Below are positions 1-13,600 of a stretch of DNA of 64,000 nucleotides, piece after piece. The notes under the pieces are model-generated. The model was not told where the DNA came from, ran no database searches, and saw only the letters and a list, made by a program, of their open reading frames with translations. The position numbers and the translations under genes were made by a program. Position 1 is the stretch's first letter; each line of letters opens with the position of its first letter. The stretch comes from CAWBRT01 sp963814745 (lineage in GTDB: Bacteria > Acidobacteriota > Terriglobia > Terriglobales > Acidobacteriaceae): contig CAWFEA010000006.1 of NCBI GenBank assembly GCA_963814745.1, positions 186,001 through 250,000 on the forward strand, given 5' to 3'.

Positions 1-3000
1 CCTTTTCCCGTTCACCTTCACGGTCACTCCTTCGGCGGCTTCGATCACCAGCGTTTCGCCTAGCTGCGTGCCGCAGGGCGGTCAGGTTACGCTCAACGTT
101 ACCGGCTTGAACACCATCTGGGCCACGGCGCAAACGGTAGCCGCTTTCTATCCGGGAGGATATCCAGCTCCTGCCGTGAATGAGATTACGATCAACAGCC
201 CGACCAGCGCGTCGCTTGCGATCTCGGTTCCCACCAACACCCCGGCCGGAGCCTATGGGTTCTACCTGGCCACTGGCGGCCAGGTGGTCAGTGCCTCGAT
301 CAATGTCTGTGCGGCAACGCCCACCTTGACGATGAGCCCCGCCAACGGCCTGCTTCCCTCGGGCAGCAACTGTGAACAGCTTCAGCGTCAGCTTCACCGG
401 CCAGTTCACGCACTTCTCGCAGACGAACACGGTGCCGGTGATCAGCGGCGAAGGCGTCACGCTGACGAACTTCACCGTCACCGGCCTCGACCAGCGCCAC
501 CGCCACGGTCACCATCATCGGCAGCACCAACGGCACGCCCACCGCCACCGGCCCGCGTCTGGTCACCTTCACCACCGGCGGAGAGATCGTCACCACCTAC
601 TTCAACGTCACCCAGACTCCGGTTGGCTTGCAAGACATCTCGCCCTCTCACGCGCCGCAGAGCATCACGCTGGATGTCGAGATCACCGGCTTGAACACGC
701 ACTTCCTATCGGCCGGACCCGACGACGGTGATCTTCGGCGGGCCGCAGATCACCGTGAATCACGTCACCGTGACCGACGACACCCACCTGATCGGCCAAC
801 ATTACCACCAGCTACATGCTCGGCGGCGTGTTGACGCCGACCCCGCCGGGATGGCAGACAGTTTACGTCAATGACGGCGCGGAGCAGGTTATGGGCGGCT
901 TCCTGGTCGATGCGCCGGCCCAGCCCAGCCTGGTGAGCGTGTGCGTGACCGGAACGGGCCCATTCGACGAGCCGTTCCATGCGTAGTCGAGCGCGCGCAG
1001 GGCGCGACGGTGGACGTGACGATTACCGGCTCGTGCAATCCTTCGACGAACTGGGTGCAGGGCACGACCGAAGCGATCCTTGGCGCGGGCGTCACTGTCT
1101 CGAATCTGACCATCACCAGCCCGAACACGGCCACGGCGACCATCGCCGTCAGCCGACGGCTCCGGTGGGCGGCAACAGCGTCATCATGATCACCGGAGCG
1201 AGCATTGTCAGCGGGACCGGCTTCAGCGTGACCCCGAGCGCGGCGCTTGATCTACAGTGTCGGGCCGGCTGTCGCCTGCAATGCGAATGCGACTTCATTG
1301 CGGATTACTGCGGTGTCTCCGGCGGCACCGGAACGCCTTATGTGGTTGGCGCAACTGCAGACCGCGACGCTGAATATCGTCGGCGTGGGCACGCACTGGC
1401 TGCAGGGCGAAACCACGGTCAGCTTCGGCCCCGGCGTCAATATCGATCAGCTCACGGTTAGCAGCCCGACCACGGCCACAGGTGCAGATCACCGTGCTCT
1501 CCACCTCGCCGGTTGGCTATGCTGCCGCTGACCACCATCACCGACGGTGAAGTCGTCACCTGCAGCAGGCCATCGACATCGAAGAGGGATTCCCCGACGC
1601 TGCTGGCTATCTCGCCCAGCGCGAGCCAGCAGGGCGACACCTTCACTCTGCAGGTGCTGGGCCGCTTCACCAACTGGGCGAGCCGCCTACGACTCCACAC
1701 GGCTGCGTTCAACCAGGACATCACGGTGAATTCGGTCACCGTGATCGACTCCGAGAACCTGCGCTGAACATCACTGTAAGTCCCTGGGCTTACGTCGATT
1801 ACGGCACTCCATGCGGCCACGTACTTACCGTCACCACGGGGAGCGAGCAGGTAGTGGCAGCAACCGCCGCCGATCGTAGCGCCGACCTACTTCTGCGTCA
1901 CGCAGGGCGGCGAAGAGATCACCAATGTCTCGCCGCTGCTGGCCATCCAGGGATCGACCGTGCCGGTGACGATCACCGGCTCGGCCACCAACTTCATCCA
2001 GGGCGTCACGCAGGTCAGCTTCAGCGACTCCGAACTTCCAGGTTGGCGAGATCACGGTCAACAGCCCCACCAGCCTCACCGTGCCGGTCGCGGTTACCAC
2101 CGCGCCACTCCCTGGCTTCAAGACGGTCACCGTTTCGACCTATGGCCAGGTTGCCTCGCAGCAGTACTCGTTCACGGTCACGCCGGGCGTAGCCACGCTC
2201 AATGAGGCGATTCCCAACCAGGCCGAGCAGGGCGCGCCGCTGCACCAGTCCACCGCTCGACCGCGTGCTGATGGTCCGGCTGATCGGCCAGTACTCGCAC
2301 TTCAGCGCATTGAGCACGGCCACCTTCGGCGCGGGCATCACGGTGCAATTCGGTCGACTTGCGTCAGCGCCACCGAGGTGGATGCGACCATCACCATCGA
2401 TCCGCTCTCCTACCCGGGCGGGCGCACGGTGACGGTCACGACGCCGGGCGTTCCCTGCGCTTCCAGCCTCCCGTTGCCGACTATATCGATGTCACTTACA
2501 CCGGCTGCACGCCGGGCAGTTCCGACCGGCACCGGCAGCGAGATTGTCAGCGCCAACGTCTTCAGCATCATTCCCGGTCCGGCGATCATCAGCAGCGTCT
2601 CGCCCAACACCGGCAACGAAGGCCAGGAGATGGTCTTCAACATCACCGGCGACGGCTACGCACTGGGCGCAGAACTTTACCCAGTTCTATATCGCCGGCG
2701 GCGGCTCCGACATCACCATCAACTCCGTGGTGATCAACAGCCCCACCAGCGCCACGGTGGATATGACCATCTCTCCGACCGCCAATCCCGGGCGCGCGCT
2801 CCATTTACATGGTCACCAACGGCGAGTCGCTGACCGATAGCGGCGCGTTTGTGGTGACCGGCGGCATGCCCGTCATCAGCTACTGACGTCCCAACAGCGC
2901 GCTGCCGGGAACCACCGGGCTCGCAGTCACCATCGTCGGCAACCTACACGCAGTGGACCAGGCGGCCACGCACGGTCAGCTTCGGCCCCGGCATCACGGT

Positions 3001-4655
3001 TGAGAGCTACAGCGTGGACAACAGCGTCGCACATTGAGGCGGTGCTCAACATTGGCCCGACCTGCACCAGCCCCGGCGTCCCTGCCGGTTGCGCCCAGGT
3101 ACGGCTACCGACACGGTGACGACGTTGCAGACCGGAACGCAGGGTCCTCACCGGCAACTTCCAGGTGACAGCGCCGCCGCCTCCGCCGACTCCATATATC
3201 TGGTATGAATCTCCGTCCTCGGGCATCCCCGGCCAGACGCTCACCATCAACTTCTCCGGCGCCAACACCGAGTGGAATCCCGGTCCGGGCGAGGCTTGCA
3301 GCCAATCGGGCACGACCCTGACGGGCTTCAACGCCGACGTCACGGTGAATTGCTTCCAGGTGACCAGCCCGACCTCGGCTCATGGCCAACGTCACCATCA
3401 GCCCGACGGCGACGGCCTCGTTCAGCACGCTAACCCTCACCACGCACCGGCACCGCCGCTTACGGCCACCGAGGTTGATTTCGGCGGCTTCAGCGTGGTC
3501 ATCGCCCAGCCGACGCTGAGCGTCGTCGATCCGGGCTCGGGGATGCAGGGCGCGCAGAACCTCAACCGGTCAACATCATCGGCCAGTTCACGGCCTTTGA
3601 CAGCACCACGACATTCAACTTCGGTCCCGGCATCACGGTCAACGGTCCGCCGACGATTCTCGGCCCGACCATCGCCACGCAGAGCATCAGCATCGCTCAA
3701 CTGGCTCAGCTGGGCGGACGCAGCGTGGTGTCGACCACTCCGGATGCCCCGCTGCCAATCAGCGCAGACGGTGGGCGGCGCGGGCTTCACGGTCACGCCC
3801 AGCCTGGCCCTGATCTCGGCGGTCACGCCCAATACCTCTCCGCAGGGCCAGATCACCGTGGATGTCACCGGCCAGAACACGCATTGGAGCGGGTCGACGA
3901 TCTTCCAGTTCGGCGACGGCATCGTGGTCACCAGTACCACGTGAACAGCACCACCGACGCCACGGTCTGGCTGGCCATTCCGGCGCTGGCTCCCGAGGGA
4001 CCCACCTGCGCGACCGCCACGACGGGTGGCGAAGTGGCCACGCATGAACAACGCCTTCGTGGTGACAGCGGGCACGCCCTATCTGCTCTCCTCCGGCCCG
4101 GGTTCGGTGCCGCAGCAGGGCAGCGCGGTCTTCACCATCCTGAGCCAGGCACCAACTGGCTGAACGCCAATCCGCCGACGGTCAGCTACGGCCCGGAGTG
4201 TGGATCTGACCAATGTCAACGTCACCAGTCCGACACTTCGCTGACCGTTGACGGCTACATTCAGCCCACCACTCCTGTCGGCTATCGCAACCTGACGGTC
4301 ACCACCGGCACGCAGGTACTGGGCATCAACAATGCCGTCTACATCAGCCCCGGACCGGCGGTGATTAACAGCGTTTCGCCCAACACCGGCGGCCAGGGTG
4401 TCAACCTGCCCGCGGTGCAGATCAACGGCACCAACACGCACTGGGTGCACGGAACCACGATCCTCAACTTCCCGGGCGTGCTGGTGAACAGCTTCACGGT
4501 GAACTCGCCGACTTCGATCACCGCGAATATCACCGTCAACACCTCGGCGCTCGCGGGACAGGTATAGTGTAACCGCGACCACCCTCGGCGAAGTTGCCAC
4601 CGGCGTCAATGTCTTTACCGTTACCCAGACCCAGGCGGAGCTGCTCTCTGTCGTC
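1..4655 (+). pseudogene. Frameshifted upstream part of giant IPT/TIG repeat surface protein gene (partial at left edge)
   Basis: This stretch encodes about 15 tandem units of roughly 300 bp, each with an ITG-x-NTHF-like turn, an SFG-x-GITV strand, an NSPTSATA strand and a TTGGEV/GFTV ending, which resembles IPT/TIG-type Ig folds. No single frame stays open: the repeat consensus moves between all three forward frames every 100-300 bp. Individual lesions can be pinpointed. There is an extra T near 382 before a VNSFSVSF stretch, an extra base near 486, a missing C near 1154 where SPTAPVGG should continue, and a shift at 4562 that ends one frame at a TAG while the next frame continues as YSVTATTLGE into the intact part. 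Insertions and deletions are mixed, which fits either a decayed gene or an uncorrected long-read consensus. The gene begins left of the window. The family assignment is by pattern only. Confidence 0.7.
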
Positions 4656-7600
4656 TTGAACAGCGGCACTCAGGGTCTTACCGAAACCGTTACCATCACT
4701 GGGGCCTTCACGCACTTCACAACTACCGCCGGGTGCTCGCCCAACTGCACCACGGCCAGCTTCGGCTCAAGCGACATCACTGTGAACTCGGTGTACGCTG
4801 TGAGCGCAACTTCGCTGCAGGCCAAAATTACTGTGCAGGGAACGGCAACGCTGGGCTACCGCAACGTCTCCGTCACCACGGGATCTGAAGCCGTTTCCCT
4901 GACGAATGCCTTCCAGGTTACGCAAGGTCCGGCGGCGATCCTCTCGGTTTCGCCAAATTCTGGGAAGCAGAACCAGAACGGCGTTGGACCCATTACGATT
5001 ACCGGCAGCCAGACGCACTTCACGCAGGGTACGCCCATTGTCAATCTCGGGAACGGTGTGCTTGTTACCAACACCCAGGTGACGAGCGATACGGTTCTCA
5101 CCGTCTTGGTCAACATTGCCCAAACCGCTCCGTTGCAGGCCAATAACGTGACCGTTACCACGGGAGGCGAAGTAGCGACGTTACTGGGCGGCTTCACGGT
5201 GCTTGTCGGTGCGCCCATTGTCACCACGGTCAGCCCAGCCACGGTAAATCAGGGAGCTACCGTCCCGATGACCGTGAACGGCCTTTACACGCACTTCAAT
5301 TCGGGGATCACTGGGGCCAGCTTCTCGCCCAACGATGTCACGTTTGTCTCGGTGAATTCAGGCGCGACCGCGACGCAGGCGGTGATCAACGTAAGCGTGA
5401 GCAACACCGCTGCACTGGGTTCACACTCGATTACGGTCATGGATCCGACCGATGTCTCGGCATCAGGGACAGGTGTGTTCACCGTCGCCGGCGGCATCGC
5501 GGCAGTGGCGTCGCTCTTACCCGCCGCGGAACCGCAGGGTTGGAGCGGCCCGGTGATCATCAACGGCAACTTTACCCATTTCAGCCCTAGTTCCGTCGTT
5601 ACGTTCAGCGGCAGCGGAATTACGGCTGGAGCGGTTCAATTCAACGGCATCACCCAGCTGTCGGTGCCGGTCACAGTGGCTCAGGGCGCAGCACCTGGCT
5701 CCTATACCGTTACGGTTACCACGGGCAGCGAGGTAGCTGTAGGTACCGGCCTGTTCACGGTACAGCCGGGCGCGGCAACGGTTAGCATCTCGCCCAACGT
5801 GGGTAATCCGGGCACCACGCCGATCGTTACCATCACCGGCACCAACACCCACTTCGATCCGGTCCTTGCCAATGACACGGTGAGCATCGGCTCTACCCCG
5901 AATATCACGGCAACGATTACCAACGTCCTCGGCCAGACCATAACGGCTAAGCTGACCATCGCCGCCGGGGCCGCGCTCCAAGCCTATGACGTTTCGGTCA
6001 GCGATAAAGGGAACGGGGGCGATCCGAACCCGATGACGATCACCGGCGGCTTTACCATCGAGGCGGCTGCTCCGGTTGCACCGACGATCGTGGTCACGGC
6101 GCCCGTCTCCAGCGCGACCAACGTGCCGACCAACACGAAGTTCACCTTCGAGTTGAGCGAGCCGATCCAGAACGCCTCGACGCCGGCCCCTCCGGGCGTT
6201 GCCACTGGCAACGTAATTCTCTTCGATCAGTCCATCGGAGGGTACAGTTGCGATCCCAGCGCCGCCGCCATGGTGTCGGGCGCGGTAACCACGGATGGTT
6301 CCGGCCGCATCGTCACCTTCACTCCCGCCCAGGACCTCAAGGTTAGCAATGCGTATATCCTGTGCATCGACGGCTCGTTGAATGGGTGGACGTCTCCGTG
6401 GTCATCGCCGGTGATCCAGAGCCAGGGCGCTTCGCCGCAGTCCCTGGCGTACACCTACTACACCTTCACCACCGGCTTTGGCCCGGATACCAGCGGTCCA
6501 TCGTTCACCTACTCGAACATCAGCAACAACGACACCAATGTTGGAACCAATGCCGTGGTAACGCTGGGCTTCAATGAGGCGGTTAACCCGATCAGCGTGA
6601 ACCCATCGAGCTTCTACGTGTTGCAGTCGGGGAATCCAGTGGCCGGAACGATCGGCTACAACTCCAGCTTCACTCAATACACCTTTACGCCGTCGCCGGC
6701 GTTCTCGGCGAATACGCAGTACACCGTGGGTTACACCAGCGGCATCACCGACTGGACGGGCACCCCGTTGGTCAATCCCAATCCTGGCGGCTTCCAGTTC
6801 ACCACGGGCGCCGGCAGCGATACCACCGGTCCGTCGATTCTGACCTGGACGCCCTGCTGCGGCGAGACGACCGGACTGAATCCGACGTTTGCGTTCACCA
6901 CCAGCAAGCCGATCAACCCGCTCAGCATCACTCCGGGCACCTACTACGTCGTCAACGCGGCAACTAACTGGACAGTCCCGGGAGGCCAGGTTTCATTCGC
7001 CAACGATAACCAGACGGTCGTCCTCACTCTGCCCGTCGGTACCCTGCTTGACTCCGGCACCAGCTATAACTGGTACGTTTCCGGCCATGATCGTGACGGA
7101 AACGGGTTCAGCGGCCAGGCCGCCTTTATTACCGATCCGCCTCCGACGGTCTCCGCCGACTTGACGCCGCCCACGGTCTCGCAGACCAATCCACCCAACG
7201 GCGCAACCAACGTAGCTCTGAATCCGCAGATTCAGGTGCAGATGAACAAGCCCATCGATTCCACCAGCGTGGCTGGCGCGACGGTGACGCTCAATCCTCC
7301 GCCACAGGCGGTTGTCGGCAGCTGCGGATCGGCGGCGGGCAATCTGGTGGCGAACTGCGGCTTCGAAACCGGAAATACCAATAGTTGGACTGCAAGCAAT
7401 TTCGCCAACGGATGGGACGTGGTAGTGACCACTCCGGTAAATTCCGGCAACTACGCGATGCGGATCGGTAACGATAATTCCTACGGCGCGGCCGTGCTGT
7501 CGCAAACCATCGCGGATACGCCTGGCGTCAGCTACACCTTCAGCTTCTATCTCCAGAGCCAGAGCTACGGCACGGTGAAATCGTTCCAGGCGATGTGGAA

Positions 7601-10600
7601 TGGTTCGACCTTGCTCAATCTCGGCCCCACGCTCAACTCCGCTTTTGGCTGGACGCAATACAGCTTCACCGTGACCGGAACCGGTTCGGACACGATCAAG
7701 TTCCAGGCAATCAGCGATCCGGGCTACTTCTATCTGGACGATGTTGTGGTTACCAACGTCGCTCCGAACGGAGTTGTCGGCGGCAGCAGCTTGGCCAGCG
7801 ACAACCAAACCGTTCGCTTCGCCGGAGTCATTCTGGCCGCCAATACCTCCTATACTGCTACCCTCATCGGTTTGAAGGATGTCGATGGCAATACCATGGC
7901 ACCGTATCAGTGGAGCTTTGGCAGCGGAGTTGGTTCTACCCAACTAGTCACTCAGGGGACAATCTCCATATCTCCGGCCAGCGGCGCCCCGGCCGTCGCG
8001 GTCACCTCTCCGGTCGTGCTGACGCTGTCGGCTCCGGTGAATCCGGACAGCGTCAACAACGGTACGTTCTTCGTTTTTGACAATACCGCGGTGGGAGGCG
8101 GTTACGCACTGCCGGGTACCTACGCCATATCCACAGGTGGCGAGACCATTACCTTTACTCCGTCTGTGCCATTTGAAGGCGGTCACCAGATCTGCGTCTA
8201 TGCCAGCTACAGTTCGTCGCTGTATGACACCGCCGGCAATGTGTTCCAAACAAACACCGAGTGCTTCACGACCGCCAGCGCCGTCGATACCACGCCGCCT
8301 GTTGTGGTTTCGATCACGCCGCCGAATGGCGCCACCGGCATCGGTCCCAACAATCCGATCACGGTGATCTTCTCGAAGCCGATGAATCCGAATTCGTTCG
8401 GAAACGGCACTGTGGGCCTGTACACCGGCACCACTCTGGTTACGAAGAGTGTGTCTGTATCGCATGACACGACAGCCATCACGTTCAGCAACAGCACCCT
8501 GTCCTACGGAACCACCTATACCGTGGTGATTACGCCCGGCGTCACCGATCTGGCCAACAACCAAATTGCGAGCCAAGTCACGGCCAGCTTCACGACGTTG
8601 GCACGGCCGTCCACTTCCAGTCCGGAGGAGCAGACCGTGGTGGGTTGCAGCCTCTGCGTGACCGGCTTCCGTCCGGGCGCCGGCGCAACCTCGGTGAACC
8701 CCACCAACCCGGTGACATTCTTCATCACCGCGCCGCTGAATCCGGCATCGGTGACCGTCGGTACGGCGACCACGCCGGGTACGATGTACGTCGCGCAAAA
8801 CGGAGTGCTCTTTGAAGGCTCCGTCGCGCTCTCGGCCAACAACCAGGTGATTACCTTCACTCCGTCGGGCGGGACGTTCACCCCGGGCGCGGTGGTCTCC
8901 GTCTACCTGACCAGCGGCATTACCGATACCTATGGCAATACACTGACTGCGTATTCGGCGAGCTTCACAGTGGCAGCGGCAACCGCCAACACCGCCCCGG
9001 TGTTGAGCGCCATTTCGCCCAGCAACGGCAGCAGCCTCGTGGTTGTGAACACCGTCATCGACGCGCGCTTCAACCAGCCGATCGCCACAAGTACGGCTAC
9101 CACGTCAAACTTCTACGTGCTGGCGAATAACAGTTCATCCGGCGCCGTCAGCGGCTCGGTGAGTTTGTTGAACGGAAACCAGTTGCTGCGCTTTACGCCG
9201 TCGTCGCTGGCCGCGAGCACGTGCTACTACGTTTACCTGACGAGCGGCCTGGCGAACACCACCGGGCAATCCTTCGGCGGCTCCAGTACCAGTTACAATT
9301 CGTACTTCTGCACCGGCATCGCGAGTGACAGCATCACGCCATCCGTCACCGCCATTGAGCCTACCAGCGGCGCCACCGGAATCGGGGTGAACGCTTTAAT
9401 CCGCCTCTCCTTCAACGATGCGATTGAGACGGCGACGGTGGATGCATCGACGATTACTCTCTCCGCGAATGGTACGGCGATTCCTTACACGTTCAGCTAC
9501 AGCAGTACGAATGGGAATGTGGGCTTCAATGTCAACGGACCCAACCAGCTCGTGCTGACGCCGCAGCAACCGCTGCCCGCCAATTCGACGACGATCCTCG
9601 TTTCGGTGACGGACTCGGTCACCAATACCGCTGGGAAGTCAGTTACGCCCTTCTCGGGCAGCTTCCAGACCGGCCCGGCGCCGAACTTTACCGCGCCGCA
9701 GGTCGTCTCCACCTCGGTAAGCAATAACGACACCAACGTTCCGGTCAACTCCGTCTTTACCATTACCTTTAACGAGCCGATTGATACGCGCAGCCTGCAG
9801 TACAACAGCACGATTGATCTGAGGGACAACCAGTATTCCACCGGCCAGCCCAATAACTCGGTGCCGGCGCTGATGACTTACTCTGCCGATGGCAGTCAGG
9901 TGACCATCGCTCCGTTGGCCCCGCTGGCGGCCGGACGGCAGTACTACTTCGGCGTTTGCAACGTCTTCGACCTGACGGGGAATCCCTCGGGTTGCTGGGC
10001 GATACTGAATTACTTCACCACCGCGCTCACGCCGCCGGCGAACCTGTCGGTGTTGAGAGTTACGCCTCCGAACCTCACCCCCGCACTGGTGGTGGGGACC
10101 AACGTGCATCCGGAGGTTCAGTTCAACCATCCGGTGTCGGAGCTGAGTGCGTTAGCCAACATCAGCCTGACGCAGGGCGGCACCACGGTGCCAGCCTCCA
10201 TCAGCTTCTCTTCGTCGGATACGGTGGTCACGGTCAGCCCCAATGTGATCCTGCAGCCCAATGAGCCTTACATCCTGACCATTGGCGGTGGGACCACCGG
10301 CGTCACCGACGCCTCGGCTGCCCAGCAGCAGTACACGCCGGTTGCCTACCTGCACACCGGCGATTCCGCCGTGGGCGTGCCGCTGGCCAACGGTGCGGCC
10401 GATACCAACTGGACCGTCGCCGGCCCCGCCGTTCCCTCTGCCAACCCGGTGGTCCTCAGCCCGGCCAACCGCTATAGCTCCTGGGCGGCCGATGACAGCA
10501 ACTCGCAGTGGATCGGCGTTCACAACACCGTTTCGCAACCGGAAGCGCCCTACACCTTTACCACAACCTTCAGCCTGACCAACCCGGCTTCCGCTTTGCT

Positions 10601-13600
10601 CAGCCTGTACTGGGGTATCGACGACGACGGCACGCTGGCTTTGAACGGAACCCCGATCGCCACCGGCAACGGCATCTACACCCTGCAATCCGTCAACGTC
10701 GGAGGCTCCAGTGGTTTGTTCGTAACCGGCACCAATACCCTTACGGTCACCATGACCAGCAGCGACCAGCAGTGGGATGGCATTCGGGTGGTGGGAACGG
10801 TCAGCGAGCAATCCTCGTCCACTCCTGCGGTCGGCACTTACCTGCCGAGCAGCATCACCAGCCAATTCCAGACCGGGGCGAGCATCGATCTGACTGCGCC
10901 GTCGATTACTGCGATTTCGCCCAGCCCCAGCAATGTCGTCACGGGAACCAATCCGGTGCTGCAGGTTAGCTTCAGCGAGCCGGTCGATCCGCTTCGCTCC
11001 TCTGGCTGGTATCTCTCCAATCAGGTGACGGGCCGCAATATCGCGCTCACCCCGAGCTGGTCGTCCAGCCTGATGAGCGTCTCGTTCAGCTACGCCAGCT
11101 ATGTGAACAGCAGCGGCGCGGCCGGCCAGCTCGATCCCAACACCAACTACTACTTCAACAGCGGCAGCTACTACGATCTGGTGGGCAACGGCCCGGTCAG
11201 CACGGGGCAGTACTTCACCACCGGGAGTGTGCCCATAAGCAGCGCGCCCGTGGTGAACAACTGGACTCCTGCCCTTGGAGCCACCGGCGTGCCCCTCAAT
11301 CCGGTGATTGCGATGCAGATGAGTAGCCCGATCGACCCGACTTCGCTGCAAGCCAGCAGCATTGGTCTGGTCCCGGCTACCGCCGGCAGCCTGCAGCTCT
11401 CCTCCGACGGTTACACGCTGAGCTTTGTGCCGGCCGGCAGTCTGAACGCCGGCACCCCCTACACGCTACAGGTTTTGGCCAGCGCCTTTACCGACATCAA
11501 CGGCAATGCTGTGGCTGCCTTCTCCTCCACCTTCACGACGACCACCGCGGCACTCACCGGCAACGGCACCATCACCCTGGCCTCGCCGTCGCCTGAGGCG
11601 ACCAATGTGCCGGTCAACTCCGCAGTCATCATTAATCTGAACCGGGCGGTGGACCCGCTGACGGTCACGCAAAGCTCGTTCCAGGTCTTCCAGACCGACA
11701 ACTCTGCTTACCCAATCGCTGGAACGGTTGCCGTCGTCTCGCCCACCCAGTTGTCCTTTACGCCGATCGGACCGCTGCCCGCCAACTCCACGCTCTGGGT
11801 ATACGCCGGCTGGAGCACCGCGATGAAGGACGTGTCCGGCAATAACTTCACCTGCCTGTGCGGCAGCAATGACTCGTTCACCACCGCCACTGTGACCAAC
11901 GCCGCGCCAACGGTACTCGCCGTCACGCCGCTCAATGACTCCACCGGAAACGGTCCTAACACGGTGGTCACCCTGGTGTTCAGCGAGGCGCTGAACTACA
12001 ACACGATCAACAGCAGCAACTTCCAGCTTTACAGCGGCTACTCCAACCTGGGAGCCAGTATCGGCTATTCCGCGGATCGCAACATCGTCACCTTGTCGTA
12101 CGCCAATTTGCCTTACAACTCGCCGATCACGGTGTCGGTTGGGACGGGCGTACTGGACCTTAACGGCAACCACATGGCGTCGCCGTTCACCAGTACCTTC
12201 ACCACCATTGCCAAGCCGGCGACCGCAGCGCCGACGGTTGTTCAGCTACGTCCGGCTAACGGCACCAGCGGCGTGAGCCTGTCCGCTCCCATTACCATCT
12301 ACACCAGCAGCCCGGTGGATTCCGCCACCGTCAACGCAACCTCGCTGGCGGTGATCGAGAACGGCGTGAACATCCCCGGCAGCTACGCCGTGGGCACGGC
12401 GCCGGCCACGGCGGAGGGCCAGACTATCGTCTTCACTCCGACGCAGCCCTGGTCCGCCAGCGGTCTGGTGCAGGTATTCCTCACCTCGGCGGTTACCGAT
12501 GTCTGGGGCAACGCCTTCACCGCCTACTCGGCGCAGTTCAATACCCAGGCGCAGCCATCCAACCCGGCGCTCACCGGACCCAGTCTGGTCAGCATTACGC
12601 CTTGCAGTGATTGCTACTCTGCCCTGAACTCGGTGGTCGTGGCCACCTTCGATCAGGCCATCGCCAGCGGGGCGAACACGGGGAATTTCTATCTCCTCAC
12701 CAGCAGTAACGGGAGCGGCACGCCGATCGCCGGGTCCGTGAATCAGAGCGCCTCCAACCCCAATCAGTTGGAGCTGATTCCGGGAACGCTGGCGGCCAAT
12801 ACCTGGTACTACGTGTATTTGACCACCGGCATTCAAAATGCCGATGGCCTCGGCTTCGCCGCAGGCAGCACCACTACCTATGCCGGCTACTTCTATACCG
12901 GCAATCCGGCAGACCATATCTCGCCGGTGGTTAACACCGTTGCTCCCAGTAACGGCACCAATGTCGGCGACAATGTGATCCCGCAGTTCACCTTCAACGA
13001 CACGGTGGATACCAATACCATCAACCCGAACACCGTGACGCTGACCGCCAACGGCTCTTCGGTGCCGTTCACGCTCTCGTTCGGCAGCAACTACAGCACC
13101 TCGCCGGGCACCAGCGTGACCCTCACGCCGGAGATACCGCTGCCCGACAATGCAACAACAGTCAAGCTGAATATTTCGGTGGGCGGCTCGATCCTGAACG
13201 TGGCCGGCAGCGCCGTGCCGGAAGTGGACTTGACGTTTAGCACGGGCCAGGGACCCGATTTCACTGCTCCGTATGTCGTTTCCGAGAGCCCGAACTACGA
13301 CGGTCCTGGAGTGCAGCAGAACTACATCCAGACCAACTCCACCTTCACCTATGTCTTCAATGAACCGCTCTCGGCAAACAGCGTCCTCAACAATCCGAAC
13401 GTCAGCCTCTACGACTACGGGAGCAACTCGTTAATTCCTGCGGGAGTAAGCCTGAGCCCGGATGGGACTACGGTTACCTTCTCGCCGGGTCCGCTGACAG
13501 CGGGGGTGCAGTACCGGCCGTGCATCGAGGACGTGTACGACCTGGCGGGGAACCTGGACAACGGCGAGTGCTATTACTACACCACCGTTGCCGGTACCTC

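Larger units (their letters stand above)
7162..11230 (+). repeat. Superblock copy 1: nine Big_5-type units plus two inserted modules
   Basis: This block holds units 4-12 of the Big_5 array. Their order and individual quirks match the next block unit by unit: a GTISISP opening, a FRPGAGAT unit with VYLTSGITD, a unit with YYVYLTSG and an SxNSYF ending, an FNDAIETATVD unit, and an NFTAPQVVS unit with VCNVFDLTGN. The first unit is split by a carbohydrate-binding-like insertion and the eighth is followed by a second insertion. Boundaries are approximate and set by eye. Confidence 0.6.

Noticed and set aside
6993..8798. Long antisense open frames (284-316 aa) opposite the giant repeat gene
   Set aside because: They mirror a repetitive high-G+C gene, have His/Arg/Gly-rich shadow composition and no family signals or ribosome sites.
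10152..11351. 399-aa antisense frame
   Set aside because: Same shadow composition. The forward frame has clear Big_5 motifs.
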